Below are positions 32,588 to 46,262 of a stretch of 64,000 bases of DNA, one piece after another. Position 1 is the stretch's first letter. Each line of letters opens with the position of its first letter. The notes under the pieces were generated by a model. The model was not told the DNA's origin. It searched no databases and was given only the letters and a program-made list of their open reading frames with translations. Source of the stretch: Cryptomeria japonica (taxonomy: Eukaryota > Streptophyta > Pinopsida > Cupressales > Cupressaceae); contig NC_081413.1 of the NCBI RefSeq assembly GCF_030272615.1, forward strand, positions 553,811,136 to 553,875,135. Reading direction: 5' to 3'. The translations under genes were made by a program, and so were the position numbers.

Positions 32588-35500
32588 TTAATCCAAGTCT
32601 AGGAAAGGAGTGGAAATGGAATGAGTAGATGATATGGTAAATCTATGTGAGTTCTCAAGAGGACTGGCAATGCACTCAATAGATTCTTCGCTGGAACCAC
32701 TCTTAGGACTATTGATATCAATAGATGCTTGCACCACTAGAGGAGATTTGCATTCAAACTTAGTAGCCACAACACTAAGTGGTTCACACCCAATTCCTTG
32801 GTCTTGCATATTTCTTGTAGATTGTTCCTGTCGACAAAATGTGGTAGGAGATAGTGGGAGTTGATCAACATGAAATATATACTCACCACATCCTAGGTCT
32901 TTAATCTTGAACTTTTCTTTGAGCTCTGTTTGTTTTGATGTAGAAGCTTTCAAGGATTCTGGATCCACATATGTTGAAGATGGAACAACTTCTTGATTGA
33001 CTGGGATTGTTATTTTTGATCTAGGTCGCATCTTGTTGCAATATATGAATGGATTAGGATCAACTTTGATGGTTACTTCAACTCCATTGTGTGGAAACTT
33101 GATACATCGATGATATGTTGAGGGAATAACTCTCATTTCATGAATCCATGGGCGTCCCAAGAGTATATTGTATGTGAGATCTAGGTCTAGGACGTGACAA
33201 ACCACATCCTTTGTAACTGGTCCAACTCTGAGAGGTAAGGTGTCTGTGCCTTTGGATGAACATTCTTCACCATCATATGCTTTGATGGTAATTGCATGTG
33301 TATAATTTACAGCCTTTTCAAAATATCCCAATTGTTTAATGGTGCTCAATGTACAAATGTTTAGACCTTCTCCTCCATCTATCAGGACTTGTTTTATTCG
33401 ATGTTTGTGTATGAAGGCTTCAATGTGTAAAGGTGCATTATGTGGTTGGCTTATGGAGGTTTCGTCAGCTTCAGTGAATGTAAGAGAATGTGGAATGGAA
33501 AGGTATCCCACCATGGCTTGAAACTGGTCCACGTTTAGATTAGTAGGGACAGAAGTGTCTCTCAAGATTTTGTCAAGAATGGCTTTATGTGCGGGGGATA
33601 TGCGTAAGAGCTCAAGGATGGAGATGAGCGCGGGTGTCTTCCCTAACTGTTCTACAAGGTCATACTCAGCTTTGGTTGATGAGGAAGCGGTGTTTTTAAC
33701 TGGAGCACCTTGCAAAGTGAATTTACCTTGACGAGTTGTAACATTACATTTAGAGGTAGGTTCGGAAGAAGATCCAATTCCTTTTAGGACAATCTTGGGT
33801 CTTTGGGTATAATTCTCAGGCATTTTGTCCTTGATGATAATGGTAGAGACATAATTATCCATTGAAATGTGATTGATAGTTGAATCATAGTTATAAGATG
33901 CTCTGGTATAGTTGGTTTGGTCATTTGTGGCTGCAGCTTTTCCCTTGTCATACTTTGGGAATGGTTCCTTAAACATTTCATGTTCTTGATTGGATGAGTG
34001 TCCTTCAATCTCAATGTCACCTCTATCAATGAGATCTTGTATGATGTTCTTTAGTTGATGACAATTTCCTGTCTTATGATCCTTGCTCTTATGAAATTCA
34101 CAATATTCATCATCATTCCACCAATTTGGTTTAATCTTTGGTTCATATGGAGGAAAATCTGGAATAGTGATTACCTTGTTTGCCACTAGCTTTTTGAAAA
34201 CTGACTCAAGTGGTTCTCCCAATGGAGTGTACTTCCTTCATGATTTAGAAGTTGTTTGAGTATTCACCTGATTTGATCCAAAAAAAATGAATTTGGGTTG
34301 CACTATATTGGCATCAACAACACCATCATTGACTGTGTTCTTGTTTTTATTCCAAAATCTTGGCTTGTCTTTTCCTTTAAAGTCATCTTTGTTTTCCTTG
34401 AATATCTTAATGACTCCTTGTTCAATTCGGACCTTCTCTGTTGCTAACCCTTTTTCAATGACGTCCTTGAAGGTGGACAAACAAGCTTTCCTTAAGTCAT
34501 AACCAATCTCTTTGTTAACATTTTGGGTGAACATTTCTACCATTTGTTTTTGTGGAATTTCACAAGAGCATCTGCTAGCTAGATTCCTCCATCTTTGTAA
34601 AAATGATGCAAAAGACTCTCCCTCTTTTTGCTTGGTGTTGCACAAAGTAGTGACTGATATGTCTGTCTCTATGTTGTAGGAGAAATGTTGAATAAATGCC
34701 TCTGCTAAGTCACCCCATGACTTAATACCAGGTGGAAGTTGGGAGAACCATTCCATAGCTTGATCACCTAGGCTTTGTGGGAATAATCTCATCAAATATG
34801 TCTCTTCTGAAGCTACCTCAATGCAAGTTGTGAAAAACTATCTTATGTGTGCCTTAGGATCCCCTTTTCCTCTATACTTATCAAACTTAGGTGTCACAAA
34901 GTATGTAGGAAAAGGAGGCATTGGAATGCTCTTGTCAAATGGATAAGGACATATGTCTCTCATTGTGTATGTTGGCTTCGGTGTATTTATGTCCTCCATT
35001 TTCTTTTGTAAGTCCCTGATTTGTTGCTCCAAATTGTTCTTAGGTGGAGATCGACTTCTTGGACCATACCCTATGCTTGAGGCACCAATTGGAGGAGAAG
35101 CATGTTGCATATATGGATGATATTGATCATACACATGTTCATATGGAGGAGGTCTATAGTGATGCTGCATATATGGACCACTTGGTATAGATTCATGTCG
35201 AGGAACGAAATATCTATTTTGTCCATGTATACCATACTCTATAGGCATGTCATGTTCTAATGTGTTGCCCCCAAATTTGACACGGGATTTCCTTGTGTCC
35301 AAATTTTAAGCAGGCCTTTGAATATCCAATTGCTTTGGTGGTTGATCCTTAGCATTGATATGTGATTGAGCATATTTCTCTGCATAAGAATTCCATAATA
35401 GTTTGCGAAGGTGAGTATCATATGCTTGACCATGTGTATGTGGGACCTCTGGTTTTTGAAACAAAGATGATGCTGATTTAGGCACAAGATGTGGTCTTCT

Positions 35501-35935
35501 ATTGCCTCCACTATTAGGCCTCCTTTGATCCATGTTGGAGTGAGGTTGTTGCAAAGGTCGATTTTCCATTATTTGAGACATGTCAAAATCATGAGGTATC
35601 TTGGCTCCACTTTGTACCATCATTTGTAAGATGTATTGTCTATCCCTCCTCATTATTTCCTCAACCAATCGATTGAAATGGGGATCCATAATGGATTCTT
35701 CCACATCTGCTGAATGTACTGAAAAGTTGTCCATATCATTATTGTGTGTATCATTGTTGTTTGTAGTGTCCATGTTCTCAACATTTGGAATGTTTCTATA
35801 GGCATCCATGTCAGGTAATGTAGTATGATCAGAATTGAAAAAGATATCATTGTCATACTCATAAGAACTCATGTTTGCGGACTCTTGAGCCTCTTTAGTT
35901 TCTCTCCTAGATTTTTGAAGACGGATTTCAACCAT
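32588..35935 (-). pseudogene. E4 gag-protease polyprotein, one frame with three premature stops
   Basis: About 1115 codons in one frame, broken at 35306 (TAA), 34838 (TAG) and 34238 (TGA). The N-terminal 370 codons are acidic, then Tyr/Pro/His-rich (YMQHHYRPPPYEHVYDQY). The capsid-type gag domain runs about 34800-34420 (MRLFPQSLGDQAMEWFSQLP and SFASFLQRWRNLAS). The Tat-type zinc knuckle CEFHKSKDHKTGNC (C-x2-H-x4-H-x4-C) is near 34110. Retropepsin has VLIDGGEGLNICTL (about 33395-33350) and YNILLGRPWIHEM (about 33175-33140). The frame stops at 32588 after a Ser-rich tail, without running into RT. It is better preserved than its E2 homologue and shares IDGG and PWIHEM with it. It would form and mature particles for itself or in trans. 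Confidence 0.92.
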
Positions 35936-38459
35936 GAACTAGGTATTGACCGAGATGTGTGAGACTAGATGAAAATGGAAAAAGTATGGAAGACCAAGGG
36001 TTGGATGGAATGTAAATTAATCTGAGGTGTACTTGCAATGTCCAAAGTGTAAGACCAAGTATGTATGTAGTAGAGTAGGTGTGACTTCCAAAGAGAGGAT
36101 AGTTTCTCTTGATGAGGTAAGTTGACCTTGACTCTAAGTAAGACCAAATGAGACCCAAAGGTGATAGACCTTGATGAGGGACCACTTAGCAAAATGTTGT
36201 TGTATGTAGTGTGTTAACAAAGTATGATGAGGACAAGCAAGTGACCTTTTGACTCAAGTTTAGACAAATGTAAATTTAATGCAAGATGTAAAGTAATGAT
36301 GGACTTTGTGAGACCCAAAGACAAGTTGAATGCTAGATGAAAACCTAGAGAAACAACCTAGGAAGCTCAATAATTCCGAAACTGATTGCTCTTGTTTGCT
36401 GGACTGTAAAATTTTTCCAATTTGTGAAGTTGTTGGTTGTGACCAAATCTGAATGTTTGACTATTTTTCGTGACAAGAGGACATAATGTTTGCAAGTGTT
36501 TAGACTCAAAATGACTCCAAGAAAAGTGTGTTGTTTGATGTAAAAAATGTTTTGCATACACTTGAAGACACAAAAGACACAATGTTCTGTTGTTTGGTCT
36601 TGAATGTTTTGAATGTTTAAAATAAGTCAAGCACAATTCTTATGGCTGGCCAAGACAATAGTTGTTGATCCCACATGAGGTTTTACCCCGAGGCTACGCT
36701 ATTCAGAGCGGATACTTAGATGCTTGACCTCACTGGCTCCACCCTCAGCACTCACTTCTCAGGTCAACCAAGCATCAATCCCCACGAAAACTCCCCGTGG
36801 TGAACTTTGTATCTCTACTAAGAACCGTATGTGTGTGGGCCGCTACCAGAGGTCCGACCTCCTGCCTCAACAACTAGAAGGATTTTGGCTTCTAAAACAA
36901 AAAGGTGCTAGTAAGGGCATCCGCTCGTGTGGCCATACATGCGACACTTTCAGCTCTATAAATACAGAAGGCTCCCAGCTGGTAGGGGTTACGCCCTACA
37001 ACTGATCAAACAAATTTGATCAAACGGGTTTATGGCGAGACATAGTGTCGGTATGAACTAATCAACACACGTTATCCATAGTTTTCACCATGAATACAGT
37101 TGTTTATAGTGGTTCGGAAGAGGTGGGTTTTCCTTGCTACCACTTGGGTCATTCTCTTCTCACTAGTAGTCCTAATGACCACATGGGAAGACATACCCTC
37201 TAAAGATTAAACAAAAAGAGCCTATTGCTCAAGACACAAAAGACAATGATTCAATTTTAGTGCACCAATTGAAGTGTTTGCTAGTCTATGAAAACAAGGC
37301 ACACAATAAAAATCCAAAAACCCTTGCCAAGGACCTGCAATAAATATTTATTAGTAGTTTGGATTGTTTGAAATAATCACCCCTTCCTGCAAGCACACAA
37401 GTTAGGCAAATTTTAGATCCAAAAGACTTTGTGAAATAGGGGCCTTCAACAGTGCATTTTGTTGACCAATTCAAAGATTTGATTCATCATAAAAAAATAC
37501 CACTTGTAAAATTTCAAGAGATTTCCAGAAATGTAAGAAAATCCAAAAAATTTGCTAATTTGCTCCAAAAACTATTTTTTTATGAAAAATCATAAAAAAT
37601 TCATATAAAATGCAAAATTGATCCAAAAAATCTAAAATTTTTACTACAGAGTTCTAATTGTCTCCCAAACCTACATAAAAAATTTTCTACAACAAATCCA
37701 AGAATTTTGTGAGATATGAGTAAAATAATGCAAAACCCTAATTTTCAAAGATCTGATTTTTGAGGAATGATTTTGAATCAAATTTAAAATCACAAAGAAC
37801 ATATCCTATGTATAATTTTGATATATTTTTAAAAATGTAAGAAAATCTAAAAAAATCACTAATTTTCTCTCAAAATTAATTTTTTATGAAAAATCATAAA
37901 AAATTCATATAAATTGAACAAGTGATCCAAAAAATCTAAAGTTTCTACTGAATCCTTCTGATACTTTTCTTGACCTGTACAAAAAAATTTGATTCCAAAA
38001 TTCGAAGCCGTTTGTGAGATTTGATCAAAATAAGGAAAAACCCTAATTTTTAAAGATCCAATTTTTAGGGAAATATTTTGCATCAAAATTTAAATAACAA
38101 AGAATAGATCCTATGTATAATTCTGAGTTATTTCCAAAAATGTAAGAAAATCTGAAAAATTCTCTCATTTGCTCTCAAAATTAATTTTTTATGAAAAATC
38201 ATAAAAAATTCATAGAAAATGAAAATACGCTCCAAAAATTCTTAATTTTGTATTGAGAGCTCCTGATACTTTCTTCAACTTGTAAAAAAAATTTTGTGCA
38301 AAATTTCCAAGTCGTTTGTGAGATATGATCAAATTTCTCCAAGATCTTGATTTTGTGTCCAAAACCCTAGCTGCACAAGGTTATTCTCCAAATTGTTTTA
38401 CAAAACAACAATATAGGGTTAGAAAAATCTGCAAAAAACATAGATCTAACAAAAATACA
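35936..38459 (-). other. E4 5' leader
   Basis: Non-coding between PBS and gag. It includes a GC-richer block at 36660-37000 and a triplicated 300-base unit at 37505-38345. Its position matches the leader of E2, but the sequences are not obviously alike. Confidence 0.6.
37505..38345 (-). repeat. Three tandem copies of an approximately 300-base unit in the E4 leader
   Basis: GAAAAATCATAAAAAATTCA recurs at about 37583, 37889 and 38195, and GTAAGAAAATC at about 37530, 37838 and 38141. Each unit also carries AAACCCTAATTTTCAAAGAT-like and CCTATGTATAATTTTGA-like phrases. Copies are diverged, so the array is old relative to the LTRs. Confidence 0.85.
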
Positions 38460-38481
38460 TGTCCCACTGGGCTTGCCAAAA
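38460..38481 (-). promoter_or_regulatory. E4 primer-binding-like site
   Basis: Minus strand TTTTGGCAAGCCCAGTGGGA begins directly after the LTR end TATACA. It occupies the primer position and contains TGGC. The priming tRNA is not named. Confidence 0.65.
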
Positions 38482-39228
38482 TGTATATGGTGAAAATGGA
38501 TAACAATAATAACGATATTGAAAGGCTAAATGAATTCAACCACAAAACCCTAGCCTAACAACAACAAAGATCCACCATAACATATGAAGATTACCTAAGA
38601 CAATGCAAATCAAATGAAATCACAAAGATTATACCATCAAATTTCCAATAGGATTTGGATCTCCATTCTTCCTATCTCCATTGATCTTGCTTGATATATT
38701 TGCTCTCAGATTTTATGTGTGCACAAGAGCTCAACAAAGAATGGAAATGTGGTTGCAAGTAGGATCGCCTATGTTCAAAAGCGTAGTGTAGTCAAGTAGT
38801 CAACGGGGAGGGGGGGGGGGGTTGTTTGAATGCATAGCTGAGTAGAATGATTGATTAGGGTTGATAATGAAGGAAGCATCTCCTTATATAGAAGACACTA
38901 TATGAAATGGAGGGATAAGATTGAGAGGTGTAAAAGATAAATGGTCGGCTATGATTAGAGGGTAGGTAAAAGAAATAATAAAATAATGAAAGGGGTAGGT
39001 AGTGTATGAATTAAGAGATGAATGACATGTGTCATGGGTAGAAAATGTTAATGAATTAATTAAATAAATAGAGATTTATTTAATTAATAGAAGGAGTGAG
39101 ATCAATTAAATAAATAAGATATTTATTTAATTTATGAAAAGGATAATTTAAATAAATAAATAAATTTATTTAAATGAGAAATAAGGTTAGAAGAGGATAA
39201 ATGAATTGGACAATTTTGGGTGTCTACA
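38482..39228 (-). repeat. E4 5' LTR
   Basis: 747 bases; minus strand TGTAGACACCC... to ...ATATACA. The TATA-type box TCTATATAAGGAG lies near 38882-38894. A G-run at 38806-38821 is longer than in the 3' copy. The TSD ATTAT follows at 39229-39233. Confidence 0.93.
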
Positions 39229-39233
39229 ATTAT

Positions 39234-39765
39234 AACTTGAGATAGAAGCATGAGATGAAGTTGTGCACCTGGATCTAGCTATAATATGTCAAGATAGTTG
39301 TCTTGTGAATTTGAGGAAAAGTTGTTGGGACCATGCTGAAAGTGTCCACGGTCCTTCAAAAAATCCGTGAAACGAAAAGGGTTTTTCCACCTTTGCAAAT
39401 GGAGTTTGAATATGTAAACACAGTTGTGCACCTGCAACCTACACACAGAAAAAAGAGGAAAAGGGGTTGGGATTGGGGGTTTGCCTTCAGGTCAAACCCC
39501 ACTTTTGGAATTAACCAGATGATGAAAGAAAGTAACTGCAAGTAAATGTAAATGAAAGACTAAAATGTAAGTCACCTCAAGGGAGGTTGTAGATAGAATG
39601 TAGATAGATTTGTTTGTATTGAATTGAATGTTGAAAGAGATCTCCTCTTCAATGGTTGAATCCTTGACTTGAATGCAACACCTAGCCTTGAAGGGAGACT
39701 GAATAATTCTCAATGCTGGAAAGGAATTCTTGAATGCTTGATCTCATGCCCACCTTATCGCTTAT
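39234..39765. other. Flank between E4 and the CACTA element; nothing recognised
   Basis: No coding frame, no LTR signature and no internal repeat seen. If E4 is removed it continues 24479-27058; if the CACTA element is removed it continues at 60345. Confidence 0.4.
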
Positions 39766-39768
39766 TGA

Positions 39769-39800
39769 CACTAATACATTTGGCCTCAAATTCCGACGGA
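39769..39800 (+). repeat. CACTA left terminal inverted repeat
   Basis: CACTAATACATTTGGCCTCA, then AAATTCCGACGG. It pairs imperfectly with 60313-60344 and is preceded by TGA. Confidence 0.9.
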
Positions 39801-39920
39801 GGTTTCCGACGAACAAGGTATTTTGTGATCAAATTTTTTATTTATTTTTAAATGCCTGGTAATGTCGAAATGTCGATGACATTTTCCGATGAAGCCCATG
39901 TTAGTTGGAATTCGGACGAC
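39793..39920. repeat. CACTA left subterminal CCGACG/TCGG motifs
   Basis: TTCCGACGGAGG, TTTCCGACGAAC, TTTTCCGATGAAG and ATTCGGACGACC lie within 130 bases of the end. Similar motifs recur at the right end, as expected for transposase (TnpA-type) binding sites. Confidence 0.6.
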
Positions 39921-41860
39921 CACAGGCATTATTAAAAAAAAAAAGCGCAGGTTCATTTGAAAAACGCATGGGACGGATTGAATTAACTCTCGACTTCCTC
40001 TTCCTCTACCAATTCCTTTTTTTATTTTGCCTCTTCCTTTACCTCTACCTCTTCAAATCAGGTTTGATGTGCACTTCTTCCTTTATCTCTCAACTTCCTA
40101 ATTAACAACAACAGATTTATGGCTGTGTTTTGTTATCTTTAAAGCCTAGCAGGGATATCGAAGGATTCAGTTTTAACTTGCTCTTGAACAAGACTATCAA
40201 TTCAAGGGCATCTATATGAATTATCTTTTCCTGGTCTGGTTATCTTTTTCTGGTTTAAAATTGGATTTTCTAGCAGGTGATATCGAAGGATTGAGTAGCT
40301 AGTTTGGAGGGTATCAAACTATTGGAGATGAAGAAATTCTTGTAGATTTTTGCATTTCTGTAAATTCCTATGGACTTGCAAGTTGTGTGTTTGAATCATG
40401 TAAAGTTGGTTGCAGACAATTTCATTTTAGAGTATGTGTCTCATAAATTTGAAGTTGTCATCCTACCGATATGTTCTCATTTATTTATTTTTCTCTGCTT
40501 TCCTAATGCTGCAGTTCCTAGTTATTGAAAAGTATTCCAATTATCAATTATGTTAGATAAAGGCTAAAAGTATTGTATAAAAATTAAAAAATAAGTAAAC
40601 CCTATTTACTATACTAGAATCGGGACATAAGCAGTAGTGATGTCCATATATTTATCTAAGTGGTGTTACAAAATAGACTTCAACTTCCAAGTTTTGTCAA
40701 ATCCACAGAAAAATCTTTTAAAATAAAATAAGGTGATAAGCATTTGAATCTTCCATAGTTCAATTTGGCACTCATTGTAGAGTGTGTTCGGATTCAATCT
40801 AACAGTTGGAATTTTTGCTTGAATACCCCCTTGTGCATATAACCTTATTTTGCCCATCATATATAACAGATTTGAGAAATCTTTAAATGGATCTCCCTCA
40901 GTCAAATTTGTCTAGGTGTTGCTCCTCTTCATTCCACCTACTATTATCATATGTTGAAAGTTGCAAAAGCCCAAAAAAATTATGTCTGGGAAGGTTTTGG
41001 TCATTTTTCTCACTTTTTGTGGAGTTGCAGACTTTTTTTTACTACTGTCAGTCCCACGTGGAAGCTTTGCTAAGTATATTCGGTTTTTCTTCTCTCCATC
41101 TATTTTTATTTCCTCCTTTTGTGGGTTTTTAACAAACAACTGGACTGTTATCTCTTTGTCCTAATATTTCATTCTCTTTTTCCCCTAATAACCTATTTGA
41201 GGTTGTAGAATGAAGAGTTGTCTTTAATTCAAGACAGGTTTGAAGGTCAGCCATGGATTATAAAGAAAGTTCCAATGTTTTTTGTCAAAACTATCATAAA
41301 ACCCTTGTTGACAGGGTTGCAACAAAAGAATTGATTATAACTCTTAATGTAACCACTTAAGTTTCTTCATATTTTGGATTCTAATAGTCAATTAAATTCT
41401 CTTTCATATGAAGTTGCTTTCATGTTGATTGGTAGTATAAATTATAAGAAATCTTATGCCCCTAGTAGGCTAAATATGGAATGAGCCTAAATGCCATTGA
41501 CTCAAAACCACATTATGAATGATAAAACCTTAATACATTATGAATGACTTGATTGAACTCTTCATAAATTCATCACTCCTAAGTTGATTCTATTAGATGA
41601 CACAATAAAAAGGTTTCTCTTTTTTTAAAACTAGAATATTTTTCATCAACTTGGCAAAATCAAGCTTCTTTTTTAGCCAAGAAAACTATCTAAATACAAT
41701 AGCCTTCATAATTGAAGAGAGTCTAAGTTTAAGTAACATTTCAACTTATATATAACTAGTTCTAAGAAGACTTTTGTACTTGTGATATCCTTTTGCGTAG
41801 TTTGTGAAGGTTATGCACCGAAGTTTTGATAGCCCAATTTTTTACATGTAAAGAAAGACC
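39921..41860. other. CACTA 5' region before the transposase gene
   Basis: AT-rich, no convincing protein frame. It probably holds the promoter and non-coding 5' exon of the TNP2 gene. A pyrimidine-rich TTCCTCTTCCTCTACC stretch lies near 39996-40050. Confidence 0.4.
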
Positions 41861-44800
41861 ATGTCAGAAAATATCAGCAAAGAACAAAATAAGAAGACAA
41901 TTGCTAGATTGTGGTCTAACTTGAAAAGAAAATGTGATGGAAAATGTTATTGTCTTTGCAAAAATTTTAAGGGCTTAAAGACTAGAATACTTCTAATCAA
42001 AAGAACTAAGAAACATTGTAGGCAACATGTTCACATTGAAGGGGGACATGATTATCATCCATTGGTAAGTTGTTCATTATATCATTTTAAAAATTTATAT
42101 ACATAAGAAATCACTTCATGATGAGATCATGATCATGTTTTATTTATGTTGATCATTTTTATATAGGTTGAGCTCCCCAGGGCAGATGAGAATATGTTTT
42201 TCAAAGTGGAGGAACAAGGAGGTGTGAATATCGAAGCTGAAGATAATGATCCCATGGAAGATGACGATCATGCGCCATAAAACACAATTGAAGATGATGG
42301 TACAAATACATTGATCCATGACATATTTAGTATTGGCGCAGTCGATCATGATGATCAAGATGACTTTGATGTTGTTCATGATTTACCTGTACTTGAGAAG
42401 GTATACGAGCCCCTTTATGAAGGCTCCCAAACAAATCTTCTCTCTGTTGTATTGTTGTTGGTGAACTTCAAGGTTATGAATGGTTTATCCAACATAACAA
42501 TCTCATGTATGTTAAGGTATGTCGTATATGTCATTATAGTTAATAAAGGGTGAATCATGTACCATTAATATTCTTTATATTAACAAATTAATATTTTATA
42601 GATTGATAGGTGAGTTTTTGTTACCACCATCAAATATTCTACCTCGCTCATACCGAGAATTATCTTCCATTCTGAAAGATATTGAAATGGAGTATTCATA
42701 TTATATATCATAAACAACATGAATTTGCAATAGAATGCCCTGAATGTCATATCAATAGATATCGAACAGATCAAATAACCAAAAAGGTTCCTCGCAAGGT
42801 TCTTCGTTATATTCTCATTATTCCACGTATGCAATGATTATTCAAGTGCACTAGCTTGGCACAATTTATGGATTGCCATGTACACAATAGAATTCGAGAT
42901 GAAATTATTTGAATGCCTGCGGATGGTTCAACATTTATGGATGTAGAGGAAAAGTGGCCATACTTTAAAGAAGAACCTCGTAATCTCAAGCTTTCATTGG
43001 CAGTGGACGATGTCAATCCATTTGGAGAGATGAGATCTGTTTACTCGGTGTGGAGATTTTTTGTTATCAACAATAACATTCCTCCATGGATATCAATAAA
43101 GAGGGAGCACATAATGTTGGTGATGATTGTTCTAGGTATTCTATCATTTAATAGTCATATACATTTAATTATAAATATTGTAGTAAAATGGTCATAATAA
43201 TTATGTAATATTTTTGTTCATTCAACTAGGTAAGTACCAAGTTAAAGATATGAATGTATATATTGAGCCTCTTATCGACGAGTTTTTGGAGTTATAGAAT
43301 AGTGTCACTATGTATGACGTCTTTAGACCAATAGAACAAAGACAATTTGAATGCCATGCAATGCTTGTATGGACAATACATGATGCTCCAGGGCTAACAC
43401 ATTTTTGTGGTATGTTACAGTATTCAAGTTGTGCATTATAATTATAATTATAAAAATTAACATATTTAATCCAATTATACATTATCTTGTAGGTCTTCAA
43501 ACAAAGGGAAAATTTGCATGTCTATTTTTTGGTCCAAAGATGAAATCTTGTCAATCAAAAAGTTTGAGAAAGCAAGTGTTTGATGAGTATAGGCACTTCC
43601 TCCAAAGAAATCATAACTATCGAAATAATGAAAAACATCTTTTCAATGGGAAAGAAGAGACTACATCAAAGCCACGAAGGATGACACCTTGCCTATGAAA
43701 GTTGGAATATAATAGAATTAATCATCAAGGTAATGTCATTCCATATAATGGTTTATGTTTAGAATTTGTATTTTTCTATTGTGTTTTGTTTACTGATGAT
43801 GTAATTGATGATCATGAAGGTTGTCAAGGCATTAATGACTACCTTTCAAAGGGATTAAAAAGTTATCCGAGACAATTTGGTAGGTTGCCCTACTACGAGC
43901 AGCTACAAATTGTGCATTTGTTTGATACTATGCATATTAGAAAAAATATAATAGAGACATTATGGAAAATATTGGAGGGAAGGTGTGACAAAGAAAAAAA
44001 TGTCAAAATTTGTAGTGACATTCAGGAATCCAATCATGCAATGAAAAATGTCATTCGATCAAATAAAAATGGAGACCAGATTAATATAAGTGCCCTTCCT
44101 TGGTTATTAATGGACTAGCAAAGCAATTCTATAAAATAAGTCATACGAAAAAATTCGATTTCCCACAGGATTTGCTGCGAACATAAACAATCTCATATCA
44201 AAGAAAAGTGAATTTGGGCCAGAGATGAAAATGCATGATTGGCATACCTTCATTAAGGTAATTCATGTTCTTGTGTATTTACTAAATATTTGTATACTAT
44301 GCATGTTAGAAAACAATGAAAAGTTCATTTGATAATTGTTGCAATACGTTCTACATCTATCTCTCCCAGACAACTTTGACAATAATGTCAAGCAAGTCAT
44401 ATATGATCTTGGAAAATACATGAGGAAAGTAGTGATCTTTGTTCAATTTTTTTTATAGATAATATATTTGCGATTTGTTTTACTTGTTATATAATATATT
44501 GTAAATTATTTTATAAAGTCTTGTTTATATATTTTTGCATCTTAAATATCTTCTAGGTGGTTGTCATATAAAGAAATCCATAAAGAAGATATAAAATATT
44601 GGAAGAGAAAAATTCCTCATTTAATGTGTGAAATGCAAAAGTGTCTACCTTCAACTTTTCAATGCACAAGAAGACTACCTCATACACCAATTCGAGGAGA
44701 TTGAATTGTGTGGACCTGTACACAATAAGTCAATGTGGATGTTTGAGAGGCACTTGAAATTTTTGAAGGCTTTGGTTTGACAAAGAGCACATCCTGAGGG

Positions 44801-45922
44801 TTAAATGGTGGAGGGATATATGGTATACTAGACTATTGTGTACATTGTTGAATATCTTCCTAAGTTTGCAGCAAAGATCCACATAGATTGCATTTGGGAT
44901 CCCAACCCCATTAACAAATTTGAAGGGGAGTACTTGATGGGGAAAGGTAGATTGAGGAAAGTGAGAGGTAATTATAAGATGTTATTGTAGTTAATTAATT
45001 CTTAATATTATAAATAAATCGGTTGTAAGTCGTCTATTAATTATTTGTACAGTTGGTCGGGAGTTGGATGTGCTACATTTGTATATTGCAAACAATCTTG
45101 ATTGGATGATGGTGTGGATTGAATGATGTCAACATTTTGGTCGCACATTAACATGGGAAGGTGTGGCTTCATTGGTTAAAGAAGCTCATCATAATGGAGA
45201 TTCCAATGTTATGTAAAGGGAAATTGATTTAGCATATGGTTTAAGAGATAAATAGGTACGTATAATTTTATTAATCATTTGTATGTTTATCAACTTATGA
45301 TGCAATAATTTTAACATGTTAGACATATTGCAGGTCAAACACCACAAGGCTATGTGTTACAATGGTCATAAATTTCGCATCCAAAATTTGGATGACACGA
45401 AGAAAAATTGTGATTCTGGGATAACTGCAGTCTTTGAGGTGACCAATATTTTATCTAGAAACGACATACATCCTCAAGAGTCTCAAAATCGATACTATGG
45501 CATTTTGGATGATATACTTGAGTGTAATTTTAATTCCTTCAAATTAGTTCTATTTGTTGTCAAATGGTATAGGCTACGACTGAATAAAAAATCATCCTGA
45601 TAGAACTATTATTGAACATGATAATGGATTTACAATGGTTAATACAAGGTCATTTGAGCCAATTGGGGATGAGTCTTATGTTCTTCCAAGCTAATGTGAG
45701 AAGGTATTTCACTCAGAGGTTCCACATAAACCGGGTTGGTCATTTGTTGTTAGACATGATCCAAGAGGAAGGCCGATAAAGTATAATGAGATGGAAGAAG
45801 AAGATACCGAAGAAGTAGAAGATGATGTAGATGATGATGTTGCTGCTGCTGCTGATGATGATGGTGGTGATGGTGATGGTGATCGTGATGGTGATGGTGA
45901 AAATGATGACGACAACAAAGAG

Positions 45923-45955
<33 letters not shown>

Positions 45956-46024
45956 GGTGGTGGTGGTGATGATGATGATCATGATGGTCATGATGATGAG
46001 TTGGATGAAGAAGAAGATCAATGA
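41861..46024 (+). pseudogene. CACTA TNP2-type transposase gene (TnpD-like), multi-exon, decayed
   Basis: Exon 1 (41861-42063) has a Cys/His-rich transposase-associated region (CDGKCYCLCKNF, then EGGHDYHPL) and donor GTAAGT. Exon 2 (42166-42516) has PLYEGSQ, typical just before TNP2. Exon 3 (42602-43135) has CPECHINRYRTDQITKKVP, KVLRYILIIPRM, EEPRNLKLSLAVDDVNPFG and SVWRFFVINNNIPPWISIKR: the TNP2 core. Later exons have MLVWTIHDAPGLTHF, HNYRNNEKHLFNG, FDTMHIRKNIIETL, DUF4218 (HDWHTFIK, SMWMFERHLKFLKAL) and DUF4216 (RYYGILDDILECNF). The C-terminus is an Asp/Glu-rich tail encoded by GAT repeats. Stops such as RMQ*LF and EII*MP look like CGA-to-TGA. The protein would cut and join the CACTA ends. 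Confidence 0.92.
45790..46020 (+). repeat. GAT/GGT trinucleotide repeat encoding the transposase's acidic tail
   Basis: Runs of GATGAT and GGTGGTGGT give poly-Asp and poly-Gly. Frames on both strands stay open only because of the repeat, so minus-strand Ser-rich frames here are shadows. Confidence 0.9.
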
Positions 46025-46040
46025 CATGAATGAAATGTAT

Positions 46041-46262
46041 GACATTTTATGAACTTTGTGTTTATTTATGTAATTTGGACTTTTTGTTAGCTATGTGATG
46101 GATGGTGATTTAAAATACATATGTGATGGATTACATGTTTATGATGACACATTTGACATTTTTTGAACTTTGTGTTTATTTATGGAATGTGGACTGTCTA
46201 TTAGCTATGTGATGGATGGTGATTTATGATACATATGTGATAGATTACATGTTTATGATGAT
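46041..46262. repeat. Tandem duplication of about 110 bases after the transposase stop
   Basis: GACATTTT(A/T)TGAACTTTGTG starts both units (46041 and 46155); each continues through GCTATGTGATGGATGGTGAT and TTACATGTTTATGATGA. Further ATACATATGTGATG words follow to 46345. Confidence 0.85.

Larger units (their letters stand above)
27064..39228 (-). mobile_element. E4: complete Tat-type LTR element lacking RT/RNase H/integrase core, TSD ATTAT
   Basis: LTRs at 38482-39228 (5') and 27064-28128 (3'), coding-strand ends TGTAGACA...TATACA. The target duplication ATTAT is at 27059-27063 and 39229-39233. A primer-binding-like site and a polypurine tract are in place. On the minus strand follow a leader with 300-base tandem repeats, gag-protease (35935-32588), a short unknown ORF joined to the integrase C-terminus (32521-31829), then non-coding DNA and an antisense gene remnant resembling the plant mobile domain (plus 28469-30186). 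The RT, RNase H and catalytic integrase are absent, so E4 is non-autonomous. Length is 12165 bases. Confidence 0.93.

Noticed and set aside
45709-46052. Ser-rich, Ile/Thr-rich and Met/Val-rich frames over the GAT repeat
   Set aside because: Shadows of the trinucleotide repeat; only the Asp/Glu frame continues the TNP2 exon.
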